Of a DNA stretch of 64,000 nt, positions 41,007 through 49,855 are shown in pieces. The notes under the pieces were generated by a model. That model did no database searches and was not told where the DNA came from. It saw nothing but the letters and a program-made list of their open reading frames with translations. The DNA comes from UMGS1696 sp964457685 (GTDB lineage Bacteria > Bacillota > Clostridia > Oscillospirales > CAG-272): the NCBI GenBank assembly GCA_964457685.1, contig CAYWFS010000002.1, positions 1 to 64,000 on the forward strand, given 5' to 3'. The translations under genes and the position numbers were made by a program. Every line of letters starts with the position of its first letter. The stretch's first letter is position 1.

Positions 41007-43007
41007 TCAATTATTTTTATCGGTAGTATCTTTTGCGTTCTGCTTGCGAAGTATAACTCCTCCGAGAGCAGGAAGCTTTATATCAATAACGGAATATTTT
41101 CCGCCCATCTTATCCGCAACATAGCGTGAACGGATACCGTTTGAATTTAACACATTTTTTCCGCCGTATTCGTACTCATCCGTTGTGAATACTTCTTCAT
41201 ACCGTCCGAGCTTCGGAACCTTTACAGTGAAGCTGTCTCTCTCGACGGGAGCAAAGTTTAACACCACTATAAGTTCCTGTCCTTTTTTGTTCTTTCTTCG
41301 GTATGCGATAATATTAAGCTCCGAAAGATCCGCTTCTATCCATTCAAATCCGTCCCACGAATCGTCTATTTCCCAAAGCTCACTGTTATCGAGGTAGAAT
41401 TTATTCAGTCTCTCGACATATCTTTGCATTTCAATGTGACGGGGATAATCGGTCATGAACCATTCAAGCTGATTTTCGTAATCCCATTCTCTGAACTGTG
41501 CGTACTCCGTTCCCATGAACATGAGCTTTTTACCCGGCAGCGTCATCATATACATAAGGAAGGTTCTCATGCAGGCGAATTTCTCATCGTAATTTCCGAA
41601 GCATTTGTCTACGATGGATTTCTTTCCGTGAACTACCTCGTCATGAGATATGGGAAGAATATAGTTTTCGCCGAACGCATACATCAGAGGGAATGTAAGC
41701 TTATTGTGCTTATATTTTCTGGCGATAGGGTCTGTTTCGATATAATCGTACATATCGTTTGCCCAACCCATATTCCATTTGAAGCTGAATCCGAGACCTC
41801 CGTCGGAAACCGGCTTTGTTATCATCGGCCATGAGGTGGATTCCTCCGCTATCATAAGCACATCGGGGAATTCATTTGCAATCTGTGAATTTAACTTCTT
41901 AAAAAATGCTATTGCTTCGAGATTATGGTTTCCGCCGTTTCTGTTCGGTATCCATTCTCCCGGCTCTCTGTCGTAATCGAGGTAAAGCATGGATGCAACA
42001 GCGTCAACTCTGAGACCGTCTGCATGGAATTCTCTGAGCCAATACAGTGCGTTCGATATAAGGAATGATTGAACCTCGGGTCTGCCCACATCGAAGCAAC
42101 GTGTTCCCCAGCCTCTGTTTTCCTGTCTGTCCTTACCCTGATATTCGTAGAGCGGTTGACCGTCAAACTCGTAAAGACCATGCTCATCCTTCGGGAAGTG
42201 TGCGGGAACCCAGTCAAGGATAACTCCGATTCCGTTTTCATGCATTTTCTCGACGAAATATCTGAAATCATCGGGAGTACCGTAGCGTGAAGTCGGTGAA
42301 TAATAACCGCAAACCTGGTATCCCCACGAGCCGTCAAACGGATACTCCATTATCGGCATAAGCTCAACGTGCGTGTAATGCATTTCCGTAAGATACGGTG
42401 CGAGCTTGTCCGCTATTTCCCTGTATGTAAGGTAATGTTCTCCGTCCTTATTTGATTCTCCGTCTCTCGTTTTCCATGAGCCGAGGTGCATTTCATATAT
42501 ATTAAGCGGTGCACTGTAGTAGTGATTCACCTTAGGCTTAAACCCACGTCTTTTCGGACACACTGTAGCGGAGCGTTTTTTCAGCCACTCGCCGTCCTTC
42601 CACTTATGGTTAGAGCGATGCGGTATTATGGAAGCGGTTTTCTTGAGTGTTTCCGACTCAAAAGCATATGGATCGGCTTTCATATGTGCCACTCCGTTTT
42701 TACCGACTATCCTGTACTTATAGAACTCTCCCTCGAGGGATTTTTCGGATTCTACCGTTATCTCCCATATTCCCTCAGTGTTAAGTCTTTTCATTTCAAA
42801 GCCGTATTCCCAGTCTGTAAAGCTTGCACAAAGCCCTACTCTTACTGCATTCGGAGCCCAAACTCTGAAATGATATTTAATTCTGCCATCCGATTCTTCA
42901 CTATGCACTCCGAGATAATCGTATGCGTGAAAATTAGTACCCTGATGGAAAAGGTATATAGGAAGCGAATCGTTTAATAAATTGTTTTTACTTTCGTTAC
43001 CCGTCAT
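41007..43007 (-). CDS. glgB: 1,4-alpha-glucan branching enzyme
   Basis: GlgB introduces alpha-1,6 branches in glycogen. The 666-residue GH13 protein has an N-terminal CBM48 domain (YHFRVWAPNAVRVGLC), then WVPAHFPKDEHGL, the nucleophile Asp in GLRVDAVASMLYLDY, the acid Glu in MIAEESTSWPM and LPISHDEVVHGKKS. It is the first gene of the glg operon, with the promoter at 43034-43062 and AAAGGATGGA upstream of the ATG. Length is slightly above the usual 630-640 because of short tails. Confidence 0.96.
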   Translation of the reverse strand: MTGNESKNNLLNDSLPIYLFHQGTNFHAYDYLGVHSEESDGRIKYHFRVWAPNAVRVGLCASFTDWEYGFEMKRLNTEGIWEITVESEKSLEGEFYKYRIVGKNGVAHMKADPYAFESETLKKTASIIPHRSNHKWKDGEWLKKRSATVCPKRRGFKPKVNHYYSAPLNIYEMHLGSWKTRDGESNKDGEHYLTYREIADKLAPYLTEMHYTHVELMPIMEYPFDGSWGYQVCGYYSPTSRYGTPDDFRYFVEKMHENGIGVILDWVPAHFPKDEHGLYEFDGQPLYEYQGKDRQENRGWGTRCFDVGRPEVQSFLISNALYWLREFHADGLRVDAVASMLYLDYDREPGEWIPNRNGGNHNLEAIAFFKKLNSQIANEFPDVLMIAEESTSWPMITKPVSDGGLGFSFKWNMGWANDMYDYIETDPIARKYKHNKLTFPLMYAFGENYILPISHDEVVHGKKSIVDKCFGNYDEKFACMRTFLMYMMTLPGKKLMFMGTEYAQFREWDYENQLEWFMTDYPRHIEMQRYVERLNKFYLDNSELWEIDDSWDGFEWIEADLSELNIIAYRRKNKKGQELIVVLNFAPVERDSFTVKVPKLGRYEEVFTTDEYEYGGKNVLNSNGIRSRYVADKMGGKYSVIDIKLPALGGVILRKQNAKDTTDKNN

Positions 43008-43033
43008 AGTCCATCCATCCTTTCGTTAACTCT

Positions 43034-43062
43034 ATTATACAATAAATAAAGGCACAATGCAA
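43034..43062 (-). promoter_or_regulatory. Promoter of the glycogen operon
   Basis: TTGCAT (43057-43062) and TATAAT (43034-43039) are 17 bp apart on the minus strand, about 25 bp before the glgB start. It is the only strong promoter seen for glgB-glgC-glgD-glgA-glgP-amylase. No clear feature was found at 43063-43202. Confidence 0.7.
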
Positions 43063-43202
43063 GAGATTTTTGACGATAATATGAAATTCCAAGGAATATT
43101 ATATATCCGATTTCGACACAATGTCTAAGATTGTGACCCCAAATTGTACACTTTTACCGTAACGCCTCAATTTGCGTGCTTGTAGACAACCAAAAACAAA
43201 AA

Positions 43203-43243
43203 TCCCGAGCGTTAAAATCACACATCGTAATCAATACTCGGGA
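43203..43243 (-). terminator. Terminator of the lexA transcript
   Basis: TCCCGAG and CTCGGGA are separated by a 27-nt loop and followed on the minus strand by ATTTTTGTTTTTGG. It lies just past the LsrG-like gene and before the glycogen promoter. Confidence 0.6.
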
Positions 43244-43265
43244 AAAATCGGTTTATTATTTTGTA

Positions 43266-43559
43266 TCAGTCAAAACAAAGAGGAGTTGTCGGAATAGAAT
43301 GACGTGGAACGAGCATCATGGGAGAGACGGTCTCTTTCCATTTCTTGTAATGCTCTGTCTCCTTATGTGCAGCCGCCGCTTCTTTATCACGATATACCTC
43401 ATAAAGCACATATTTGTTAGCTTCTGTGTTATCGTGAAGAACGTCGAATCTGACATTTCCCTCTTCTTTTCTGGAATTTATGTGGTTGTACTCGGTTATT
43501 TTTTCGAATTCTTCCACATATTCGGGAATTACGGTCACAAATACAAGTGTAGCTATCAT
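43266..43559 (-). CDS. Antibiotic-biosynthesis-monooxygenase domain protein, LsrG/YgiN-like
   Basis: A 97-residue ferredoxin-like fold protein that usually works as a dimer. The run of NHINSRKEEGNVRFDVL, YVLYEVYRDKEAAAAHK and PMMLVPRHS matches the layout of LsrG, which isomerises phosphorylated autoinducer-2; other members of the family are quinol monooxygenases. No lsr transport genes are present here, so the real substrate is open. It lies 12 bp after the VOC gene and ends at a terminator. The two enzymes and lexA share one direction. Confidence 0.8.
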   Translation of the reverse strand: MIATLVFVTVIPEYVEEFEKITEYNHINSRKEEGNVRFDVLHDNTEANKYVLYEVYRDKEAAAAHKETEHYKKWKETVSPMMLVPRHSIPTTPLCFD

Positions 43560-43571
43560 ACTCTGTTCACC

Positions 43572-43988
43572 TTACTTTGCGTCTACTACCTTGAAGAACT
43601 CAATCTCTTCACCGGAGGGACCGTAAACAAATCCGCAGTTAAGAGTGAGCTTTACGGGAGCGGAATCAAGCGGAACAACCTTGGGTTCGGACTTTACCTT
43701 GGCACCGAACTCAACAGCTCTCTTGAATGCCGCGTCAACATCATCTGCCTTGAGTGCAAAGTGAATATATCCTACATTTGCGGGTTGTACATCCTTACCG
43801 CCTGCGAAAAGCTCAAGTATTCCGCCGTCACCGAGGTCGAGCATTGCGATTCTGCCGTTTCCTTCGCCCCACATGGTATAGAACTTCATTCCGAGACCCT
43901 CTGTGTAGAATTTCAGAGCGGCTTCAAAATCGGTTGCCATAAGTGCAACATGATGGAATCCCATTCCGCCGATAATTTCGTTTGCCAT
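43572..43988 (-). CDS. VOC/glyoxalase family protein
   Basis: A 138-residue metal-dependent enzyme of the glyoxalase fold. Two beta-alpha-beta-beta-beta units are seen, beginning FHHVALMATDFEAALKFYTEGLGMK and VGYIHFALKADDVDAAFKRA; His in FHHVA, Glu in ILELF, His in YIHFA and Glu in EIEFF are in the metal-ligand positions. ATG 43988 is chosen because AAAGGAAG lies just upstream. It starts 30 bp after lexA. It may be a lactoylglutathione lyase-like detoxifying enzyme; the substrate is not known. Confidence 0.85.
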   Translation of the reverse strand: MANEIIGGMGFHHVALMATDFEAALKFYTEGLGMKFYTMWGEGNGRIAMLDLGDGGILELFAGGKDVQPANVGYIHFALKADDVDAAFKRAVEFGAKVKSEPKVVPLDSAPVKLTLNCGFVYGPSGEEIEFFKVVDAK

Positions 43989-44018
43989 AATCTTTCTTCC
44001 TTTCAATATTTAAAAATA

Positions 44019-44639
44019 TCAATAGAATCTAATGCTTGTGATGACCTTACCGAGTATCATAAGGCTGTTTACAATTATCGGGAGCATTGTCTTGTTTTCC
44101 GGCTGTAATCTGAAGTGACCGTCCTCCTTATAGAAGGTCTTTACGGTAGCTTCATCGTCAATAAGTGCTACAACAATATCTCCGTTTTCGGCAATGGAGG
44201 TCTTTTCTACAATGACAATATCTCCGTCGAGAATACCTGCCTCTATCATGCTTGTTCCCGACACCTTGAGTGCGAACATATCGTTATCGGGAAGCGGATA
44301 AAGTCCCTTGGGATAGTGAATGAAGCCCTCGTAATTCTCAACGGCAAGGATAGGCTGTCCTGCTGTTACCTTTCCGAGAAGAGGAACATTGCAGTAGTCC
44401 TTTATTTCGCCGCCGTCCTCATAGGAAACGCCCTCAATACGAAGTGTACGGCTTTTTCCGGTTTCCTTCTGAATATATCCTTTTTTTTCGAGACGTTCGA
44501 GACAGGTGTGAACGGTAGATGTGCTTTTTATATCAAGTGCGTTACAAATGTCTCGAATAGACGGTGAGTATCCGTTTTTTCTTATATTATCTTTTATGTA
44601 ATCAAATATTAATTGCTCTTTGGGTTCAAGAGTTATCAT
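44019..44639 (-). CDS. lexA: SOS regulator LexA
   Basis: LexA represses DNA damage genes and cuts itself when RecA is active. ATG 44639 has GAGG 5 nt upstream and gives 206 residues. The N-terminal winged helix (PKEQLIFDYIKDNIRKNGYS, SIRDICNALDIKSTSTVH) is followed by the cleavage site Ala93-Gly94 in VTAGQP, the catalytic Ser130 in GTSM and Lys167 in EATVKTF. The promoter region holds a LexA-like box over the -35 element (44724-44735), so it probably controls itself. Confidence 0.95.
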   Translation of the reverse strand: MITLEPKEQLIFDYIKDNIRKNGYSPSIRDICNALDIKSTSTVHTCLERLEKKGYIQKETGKSRTLRIEGVSYEDGGEIKDYCNVPLLGKVTAGQPILAVENYEGFIHYPKGLYPLPDNDMFALKVSGTSMIEAGILDGDIVIVEKTSIAENGDIVVALIDDEATVKTFYKEDGHFRLQPENKTMLPIIVNSLMILGKVITSIRFY

Positions 44640-44697
44640 AACAACCTCGCTTTGAACATTATTTCTCGGTATCACTTCGATACTTAATTATGTCTAT

Positions 44698-44735
44698 ATT
44701 ATAACACACCTGTCGAATCGTGTAAACAATTGTTC
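44698..44735 (-). promoter_or_regulatory. lexA promoter with LexA-box-like palindrome
   Basis: TTTACA (44721-44726) and TATAAT (44698-44703) are 17 bp apart on the minus strand. GAACAATTGTTT (44724-44735) fits the Gram-positive LexA half-site rule GAAC-N4-GTTY and overlaps the -35 box. Confidence 0.6.
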
Positions 44736-44867
44736 TGAATTTTATTATGAATTTTTATGATATATTTTGTTAATAATTATATTACACGATTTTTCACGAA
44801 AAGATTTGTGTAATTATGCTTTTATTGTTACCAAAATGTAAAAAACAAAAATTTGTCTAAATGACGG

Positions 44868-44896
44868 TTGAAAAAGCTGATTTATTAATGTATAAT
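44868..44896 (+). promoter_or_regulatory. pckG promoter
   Basis: TTGAAA (44868-44873) and TATAAT (44891-44896) are 17 bp apart. The leader that follows holds TAGG/CCTA and GTTAG/CTAAC short inverted repeats (44901-44926). AAAGGAG lies before the start codon. The stretch 44736-44867 is A/T-rich with nothing else recognised. Confidence 0.65.
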
Positions 44897-44971
44897 GTAT
44901 GTTAGCGGACTAGGGCAAATCCTAACCGTAATTCATCGGCAAAATTTTTCATTTATATAAAGGAGTTTAAA

Positions 44972-46759
44972 ATGGCTACAACAACTAACAAGCACATACT
45001 TACTTGGGTTGACGAAATGGCTGCTCTCTGCACACCTGACAACATTGTTTGGATTGACGGTACAGAAGAACAGGCAAACGCTCTCCGTGCTGAAGCTTGC
45101 TCCACAGGCGAGATTATCAAGCTTAACGAAGAAAAGCTTCCCGGATGCTACCTCCACCGCACCGCTGTAAACGACGTTGCTCGTGTTGAAGGCAGAACTT
45201 TCATCTGCACATCTAAGAAAGAGGATGCAGGTAACATCAACAACTGGATGGATCCCAAGGAATGCTACGAAAAGCTCGGCAAGCTCTACAAGGGTTCCAT
45301 GAAGGGCAGAACAATGTACGTTATCCCCTACTCCATGGGTATCGTAGGTTCCGACTTCGCTAAGTACGGTATCGAGCTTACAGACTCCATTTACGTTGTT
45401 CTCAACATGCTCATCATGACAAGAGTTGGTACAAACGTACTCGAAGCTCTCGGTGACAGCCCCGACTACATCAAGGGTCTCCACTCCAAGGCTGATCTCG
45501 ATGAAGAAAACCGTTACATCTGCCACTTCCCGGAAGACAACACTATCTGGTCCGTTAACTCCGGTTACGGCGGAAACGTACTTCTCGGTAAGAAGTGCTT
45601 CGCTCTCCGTATTGCATCCTACCTCGGCAGAAAAGAAGGCTGGATGGCAGAGCATATGCTTATCCTCGGCGTTGAATACCCCAACGGCGAAGTTAAGTAT
45701 GTATCCGCTGCATTCCCCTCTGCTTGCGGTAAGACCAACCTCGCAATGCTCATTCCTCCGGAAGTTTATGCAAAGCAGGGTTACAAGGTTTGGTGCGTAG
45801 GTGACGATATTGCATGGCTCAGAGTCGGTGCTGACGGTCGTCTCTATGCTGTTAACCCCGAAAACGGCTTCTTCGGTGTTGCTCCCGGTACTAACGAAAA
45901 GTCCAACCCGAACGCTCTCCATACCTGCATGAAGGATACCATCTTCACAAACGTTTGCCACAACCTCGATGACAACACTGTTTGGTGGGAAGGTCTCGAT
46001 AACAATCCTCCGAAGAACGCTCTCAACTGGCGTGGCGAAACATGGGATTACACTCAGTACGACAAGAACGACAAGGTTAAGACAGCAGGTGCTCATCCGA
46101 ACTCCAGATTCACCGCTAAGGCTGTTAACTGCCCCTGCCTCTCCAAGGAATTCAACAATCCCGCAGGCGTTCCGATCTCCGCAATCATCTTCGGTGGTCG
46201 TCGTGCTAAGACTGCTCCCCTTGTATACCAGTCCACATCTTGGCAGCACGGTACATTCGTTGGCTCCATCATGGCTTCCGAAACAACAGCTGCTGCTTCC
46301 GGTGCTGTCGGCGTAGTTCGTCGTGACCCCATGGCTATGCGTCCTTTCGCAGGCTACGACATGGGTGACTACTTCGCTCACTGGCTCGAAATGGGTAAGA
46401 AGATTCCTCACGCTCCTAAGATTTTCCACGTTAACTGGTTCAGAACCGATGATAACGGCAACTTCATTTGGCCCGGCTTCGGCGACAACATGAGAGTTCT
46501 TCTCTGGATCCTCGCTCGTTGCGAAGACAAGGTTGACGCTGACCTCACTGCTATCGGTTACGTTCCGAAGGCTGAAGACATCAACATCGAAGGTCTTGAC
46601 GGTATCACAGTTGATACTATCCGTGACCTCCTCTCTGTTGACCACGACAGCTGGCTCGCTGACTGCGAAAACATCAAGGCATTCTACGCTCAGATCGGCG
46701 ACAGAGTTCCCGCTGAACTTCACGAAGAACTCAACGCACTTATCGCTCGTCTCGGCTAA
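44972..46759 (+). CDS. pckG: Phosphoenolpyruvate carboxykinase (GTP)
   Basis: It interconverts oxaloacetate and phosphoenolpyruvate with GTP/GDP. The 595-residue protein has the GTP-type nucleotide loop FPSACGKTNLAM (with the reactive Cys), HPNSRFT, ISAIIFGGRRAKTAPLV and MRPFAGYDMGDYFAHW. It is the GTP form, not the ATP form common in other Clostridia. Codons are strongly biased toward C-ending and optimal ones (CTC, AAC, GGT), as in highly expressed genes. It is a single-gene unit with its own promoter and terminator. Confidence 0.97.
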   Translation: MATTTNKHILTWVDEMAALCTPDNIVWIDGTEEQANALRAEACSTGEIIKLNEEKLPGCYLHRTAVNDVARVEGRTFICTSKKEDAGNINNWMDPKECYEKLGKLYKGSMKGRTMYVIPYSMGIVGSDFAKYGIELTDSIYVVLNMLIMTRVGTNVLEALGDSPDYIKGLHSKADLDEENRYICHFPEDNTIWSVNSGYGGNVLLGKKCFALRIASYLGRKEGWMAEHMLILGVEYPNGEVKYVSAAFPSACGKTNLAMLIPPEVYAKQGYKVWCVGDDIAWLRVGADGRLYAVNPENGFFGVAPGTNEKSNPNALHTCMKDTIFTNVCHNLDDNTVWWEGLDNNPPKNALNWRGETWDYTQYDKNDKVKTAGAHPNSRFTAKAVNCPCLSKEFNNPAGVPISAIIFGGRRAKTAPLVYQSTSWQHGTFVGSIMASETTAAASGAVGVVRRDPMAMRPFAGYDMGDYFAHWLEMGKKIPHAPKIFHVNWFRTDDNGNFIWPGFGDNMRVLLWILARCEDKVDADLTAIGYVPKAEDINIEGLDGITVDTIRDLLSVDHDSWLADCENIKAFYAQIGDRVPAELHEELNALIARLG

Positions 46760-46775
46760 TTTAAACGCATAAATT

Positions 46776-46820
46776 AAAACCTCACATTACTTTCATTTCG
46801 GAAAGCCGTGTGAGGTTTTT
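46776..46820. terminator. Bidirectional terminator between pckG and the acetyltransferase gene
   Basis: An 11-bp stem, AAAACCTCACA with TGTGAGGTTTT, with a 22-nt loop. T-runs on both strands let it serve both convergent genes. Confidence 0.8.
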
Positions 46821-46822
46821 TG

Positions 46823-47416
46823 TTATTCTTTGTATATTGGGTATCGCTCTTTATCAGCCTCGGTTATCTCTCTAAGCACTCTGCAAGGAACTCCTGCCGC
46901 AACTACGCCCGAGGGAATATCATGTGTTACAACGCTGCCTGCCGCTATTACCGTGTTGTCACCTATCGTAACTCCTCCGAGAACCGTTACTCCCGCACCG
47001 AACCAGACATTGTCTCCCACCGTGATAGGAAGTGCAACCTCAAGTCCGGCATTTCTTTGCTCTGCGTCAATTGCGTGTTCAGCTGTTGTAAAAAGGCAAT
47101 TCGGAGCGATAAACACATGGTTTCCGAAGGTTACTTTTCCACCGTCGAGAATTTGACAATTGTGATTTGCAAAAAAATAATCCCCTACCGTTGTATTATA
47201 TCCGAAGTCGCACCAAAACGGTGTGTTTACCGTAGTATCCTTTCCCATTTTCGCAAATATCTTCTCAAGTATTTTTGTCTGAGCTTCCCTGTCAGACGGT
47301 TTAATTTGATTAAATTCATGACAAAGGTTGTTGCAGCTTGCTATTTCGGCTAATATTTCCCCGTCATAATTTGCATTATATAAAAATCCCCTGTCACGTT
47401 TTTCTTTTTCCGTCAT
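46823..47416 (-). CDS. Maltose/galactoside O-acetyltransferase-type hexapeptide transferase
   Basis: A 197-residue trimeric left-handed beta-helix acetyltransferase. The N-terminal mac domain (KRDRGFLYNANYDGEILAE) is followed by hexapeptide repeats (ITVGDNVWFGAGVTVLGGVTIG), the catalytic His in FTTAEHAID and the closing VVAAGVPCRVLREI. It acetylates sugars in the cytosol from acetyl-CoA; detoxification of non-metabolised sugars is the usual idea. It is convergent with pckG and divergent from the glycosylase gene. Confidence 0.93.
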   Translation of the reverse strand: MTEKEKRDRGFLYNANYDGEILAEIASCNNLCHEFNQIKPSDREAQTKILEKIFAKMGKDTTVNTPFWCDFGYNTTVGDYFFANHNCQILDGGKVTFGNHVFIAPNCLFTTAEHAIDAEQRNAGLEVALPITVGDNVWFGAGVTVLGGVTIGDNTVIAAGSVVTHDIPSGVVAAGVPCRVLREITEADKERYPIYKE

Positions 47417-47442
47417 ATTCTATCTCCAATCAAAGCAGTGAC

Positions 47443-47471
47443 TTGACAATATCACATCAATATTTTATAAT
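47443..47471 (+). promoter_or_regulatory. Consensus promoter of the uracil-DNA glycosylase gene
   Basis: TTGACA (47443-47448) and TATAAT (47466-47471), 17 bp apart, about 45 bp before the start codon. Confidence 0.75.
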
Positions 47472-47514
47472 ATAACTATTATAGCACACACGGTATAAAT
47501 AGGCAAGGAGTGAA

Positions 47515-48069
47515 ATGATGAACTGGGACGAGCTTTACAAGGAATGTGATAGCTGTACAAAATGCCCCCTCGGCAAGACTAAAACAAACACCGTATTCGG
47601 CTGTGGTTCAACCTCTGCACGGCTCATGTTCGTCGGAGAAGCCCCCGGTGAGCAGGAGGACAAGCAGGGCATTCCGTTTGTCGGTGCGGCAGGACAGCTT
47701 CTCAACAAATACCTCACCGCAGTCGGAATAGACAGGGATGAAACATATATCGCAAACATTCTGAAATGCAGACCTCCGCACAATCGAGACCCTCTCCCCG
47801 AAGAAGAAGACGCTTGTATAGGCTATCTGAGGGAGCAGGTGAAGCTTATCCGCCCCGAAATGATAGTTTGTCTCGGTCGAATTTCGGCAATGCGACTGAT
47901 AAAACCCGACTTCAAGATAACTCGTGAGCATGGTATAATAATACGCAAGGGTGCTTTTGCAATGACTGCCGTATATCACCCTGCCGCACTGCTCAGAGAC
48001 CCCTCAAAAAAAGAAGATATGTACAGAGATATGAAAAAAATAAAGGAATATCTCGACGGCGAAAAATAA
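47515..48069 (+). CDS. Uracil-DNA glycosylase, family 4
   Basis: It removes uracil from DNA. The 184-residue protein has four cluster cysteines (CDSCTKCPL at the N-terminus and further on ILKCRPP and IVCLGR), motif GEAPGEQEDKQGIPFVG, and HPAALLRDP near the end, as in iron-sulfur family 4 enzymes. AAGGAG precedes two ATG codons (47515 and 47518); the second has the better spacing. Single-gene unit with promoter and terminator. Confidence 0.93.
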   Translation: MMNWDELYKECDSCTKCPLGKTKTNTVFGCGSTSARLMFVGEAPGEQEDKQGIPFVGAAGQLLNKYLTAVGIDRDETYIANILKCRPPHNRDPLPEEEDACIGYLREQVKLIRPEMIVCLGRISAMRLIKPDFKITREHGIIIRKGAFAMTAVYHPAALLRDPSKKEDMYRDMKKIKEYLDGEK

Positions 48070-48075
48070 AACAAA

Positions 48076-48122
48076 GCTCTCGCGGAAGAATTTTTGATAG
48101 TCCTCCGTGAGAGCCTTTTTTT
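48076..48122. terminator. Terminator after the glycosylase gene
   Basis: GCTCTCGCGG pairs with CCGTGAGAGC (one G-T style mismatch) across a 19-nt loop and is followed by CTTTTTTTT on the plus strand. Confidence 0.8.
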
Positions 48123-49186
48123 TATTCCTCGGAAAATGATATTTGCTCCGGTGTTTCCCGTTCGATTTGTTTTAAATACGGTATTCCGAGATGCTCGTAC
48201 CCAAGGTGAGTTACCGCTCTTCCCCTCAGCGTTCTCGCAAGAAATCCTATTTGAAGCAGATACGGCTCGCAGACATCTTCAAGTGTTGTCGCTTCTTCTC
48301 CTATAGTTGCGGCAAGTGCTTCAAGCCCGACAGGACCTCCGTTATAGAACCTTATTATGGTTTCAAGCATATCTCTGTCTGTCTTGTCGAGTCCAAGCTC
48401 ATCTATTTCAAGCATATCAAGGGCATTTCTAGCAACCTCAAGGTCTATTCTTCCGTTACTCATAACCTGAGAATAGTCTCGCACACGTTTGAGCAGTCTG
48501 TTTGCAATTCTCGGTGTACCTCTCGAACGTGAAGCTATTTCGATTGCACCGTCTTCGTCTATCGGAACATCAAGTATTGCGGCAGAGCGTTTTACAATCG
48601 TTGCAAGCTCCTCGGGATTATAAAGCTCCAGTCGCATCTGAACTCCGAAACGGTCTCTGAGAGGTGTTGACAGCTGACCTGCCCTTGTCGTTGCACCGAT
48701 GAGAGTAAAATGTCGAAGTCCGAGGTGTACACTTCTTGCCGCAGGTCCTTTTCCTATGATTATATCAACGGCGAAGTCCTCCATTGCGGGATAAAGTATC
48801 TCCTCCATTGTTCTGGGCAGACGGTGTATCTCGTCAATGAACAGCACATCCCCCTCCTGAAGCCCTGCAAGAAGTGCTACAAGGTCGCCTTTCTTCTCTA
48901 TAGCTGGTCCCGATGTTATTCTCAGATTAACTCCCATTTCCTGTGCGATTATCGCAGCAAGAGTTGTTTTACCGAGTCCGGGAGGGCCGTAAAGAAGTAC
49001 ATGGTCTATTGATTCCCCTCTCAGCTTTGCGGCTTCCATTATGATTCTGAGATTTGCCTTAGCTTTTTCCTGACCGATATATTCGTCAAGAGTCTGAGGT
49101 CGGAGTGAATTTTCGTTTTCGACCTCCTCGGGGTTATAATTTGAGGACATAATTCGGTCTTCAAAATCAAATTCTATATCATCCAT
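48122..49186 (-). CDS. ruvB: Holliday junction ATPase RuvB
   Basis: RuvB drives branch migration of Holliday junctions with RuvA. The 354-residue AAA+ protein shows RPQTLDEYIGQEKAK, Walker A YGPPGLGKTTLA, Walker B LFIDEIHRL, sensor GATTRAG, arginine finger in PLRDRFG and the C-terminal winged helix ending in LGYEHLGI. It is 18 bp after ruvA. No LexA box was seen for this transcript, whose promoter is upstream of the DUF951 gene. Confidence 0.97.
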   Translation of the reverse strand: MDDIEFDFEDRIMSSNYNPEEVENENSLRPQTLDEYIGQEKAKANLRIIMEAAKLRGESIDHVLLYGPPGLGKTTLAAIIAQEMGVNLRITSGPAIEKKGDLVALLAGLQEGDVLFIDEIHRLPRTMEEILYPAMEDFAVDIIIGKGPAARSVHLGLRHFTLIGATTRAGQLSTPLRDRFGVQMRLELYNPEELATIVKRSAAILDVPIDEDGAIEIASRSRGTPRIANRLLKRVRDYSQVMSNGRIDLEVARNALDMLEIDELGLDKTDRDMLETIIRFYNGGPVGLEALAATIGEEATTLEDVCEPYLLQIGFLARTLRGRAVTHLGYEHLGIPYLKQIERETPEQISFSEE

Positions 49187-49204
49187 CTTTTATACCTCCC
49201 CTGT

Positions 49205-49855
49205 TCAGTTTTTAATAAGTACGGACAGTGCTTTCTTGATTATATCCTCAACAGATTCGCTGAGATCTACGTTTTTCATTGCGGCGGCTATTTCGGAGCG
49301 TGAATATCCAAGCACCAAAAGAGCGTCACGTGCGTCATCGAGTTTACTTCCGTCAATAGGCACCTGAATTTCCGCTATATCTTCGCCGCTTTCCGCCGTC
49401 ATATATTCGGGGAACGATTTTTTTATCTTGTCATTTAAGTCAATCGTAAGTCTTGCGGCAGTTTTCGGTCCGACTCCGGGTGCCTTTGCTATTCCATTTA
49501 CGTCATCGTTAAGAACAGCCTGTGCAAGACCTCGTGGTGTGAACCGTGACAAAATTGACATTGCGGCTTTAGGTCCTATTCCCGAAACGGAGATAAGCAG
49601 CTTAAAAATCGCAAGCTCCTCTCGTGAAAAGAAGCCGTAAAGCTCAACTGCATCTTCTCTGACTGCCATATGCGTAAATATCCGCACCATCTCTCCTGCA
49701 CAGCTGCTTCCGTCAGGCGAAAACTTCGGAGACGGCAGATGTGACAGAGTGTTTGCGGTAACCGTAACGTGATACCCTACCCCCGCACACTCGATTATTA
49801 CCGTACAACGAGTGGCATTTATTTCAAATATTCTTCCGTATAGCGTTTCTATCAT
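49205..49855 (-). CDS. ruvA: Holliday junction-binding protein RuvA
   Basis: RuvA tetramers bind the four-way junction and load RuvB. The 216-residue protein has the OB domain (MIETLYGRIFEINATRCTVI, VGYHVTV), two helix-hairpin-helix motifs (SVSGIGPKAAMSIL and APGVGPKTAARL) and a C-terminal helical domain ending ALLVLGYSRSEI. Its ATG overlaps the stop of the yfhO gene by 4 bp (ATGA). Insert NTLSHLPSPKFSPDGSSC is slightly longer than usual. Confidence 0.95.
   Translation of the reverse strand: MIETLYGRIFEINATRCTVIIECAGVGYHVTVTANTLSHLPSPKFSPDGSSCAGEMVRIFTHMAVREDAVELYGFFSREELAIFKLLISVSGIGPKAAMSILSRFTPRGLAQAVLNDDVNGIAKAPGVGPKTAARLTIDLNDKIKKSFPEYMTAESGEDIAEIQVPIDGSKLDDARDALLVLGYSRSEIAAAMKNVDLSESVEDIIKKALSVLIKN

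Noticed and set aside
44933..46723. A 596-residue open frame fully antisense to pckG
   Set aside because: It mirrors the pckG gene, has no family motifs or ribosome binding site, and is open because of the strong codon bias of this highly expressed gene.
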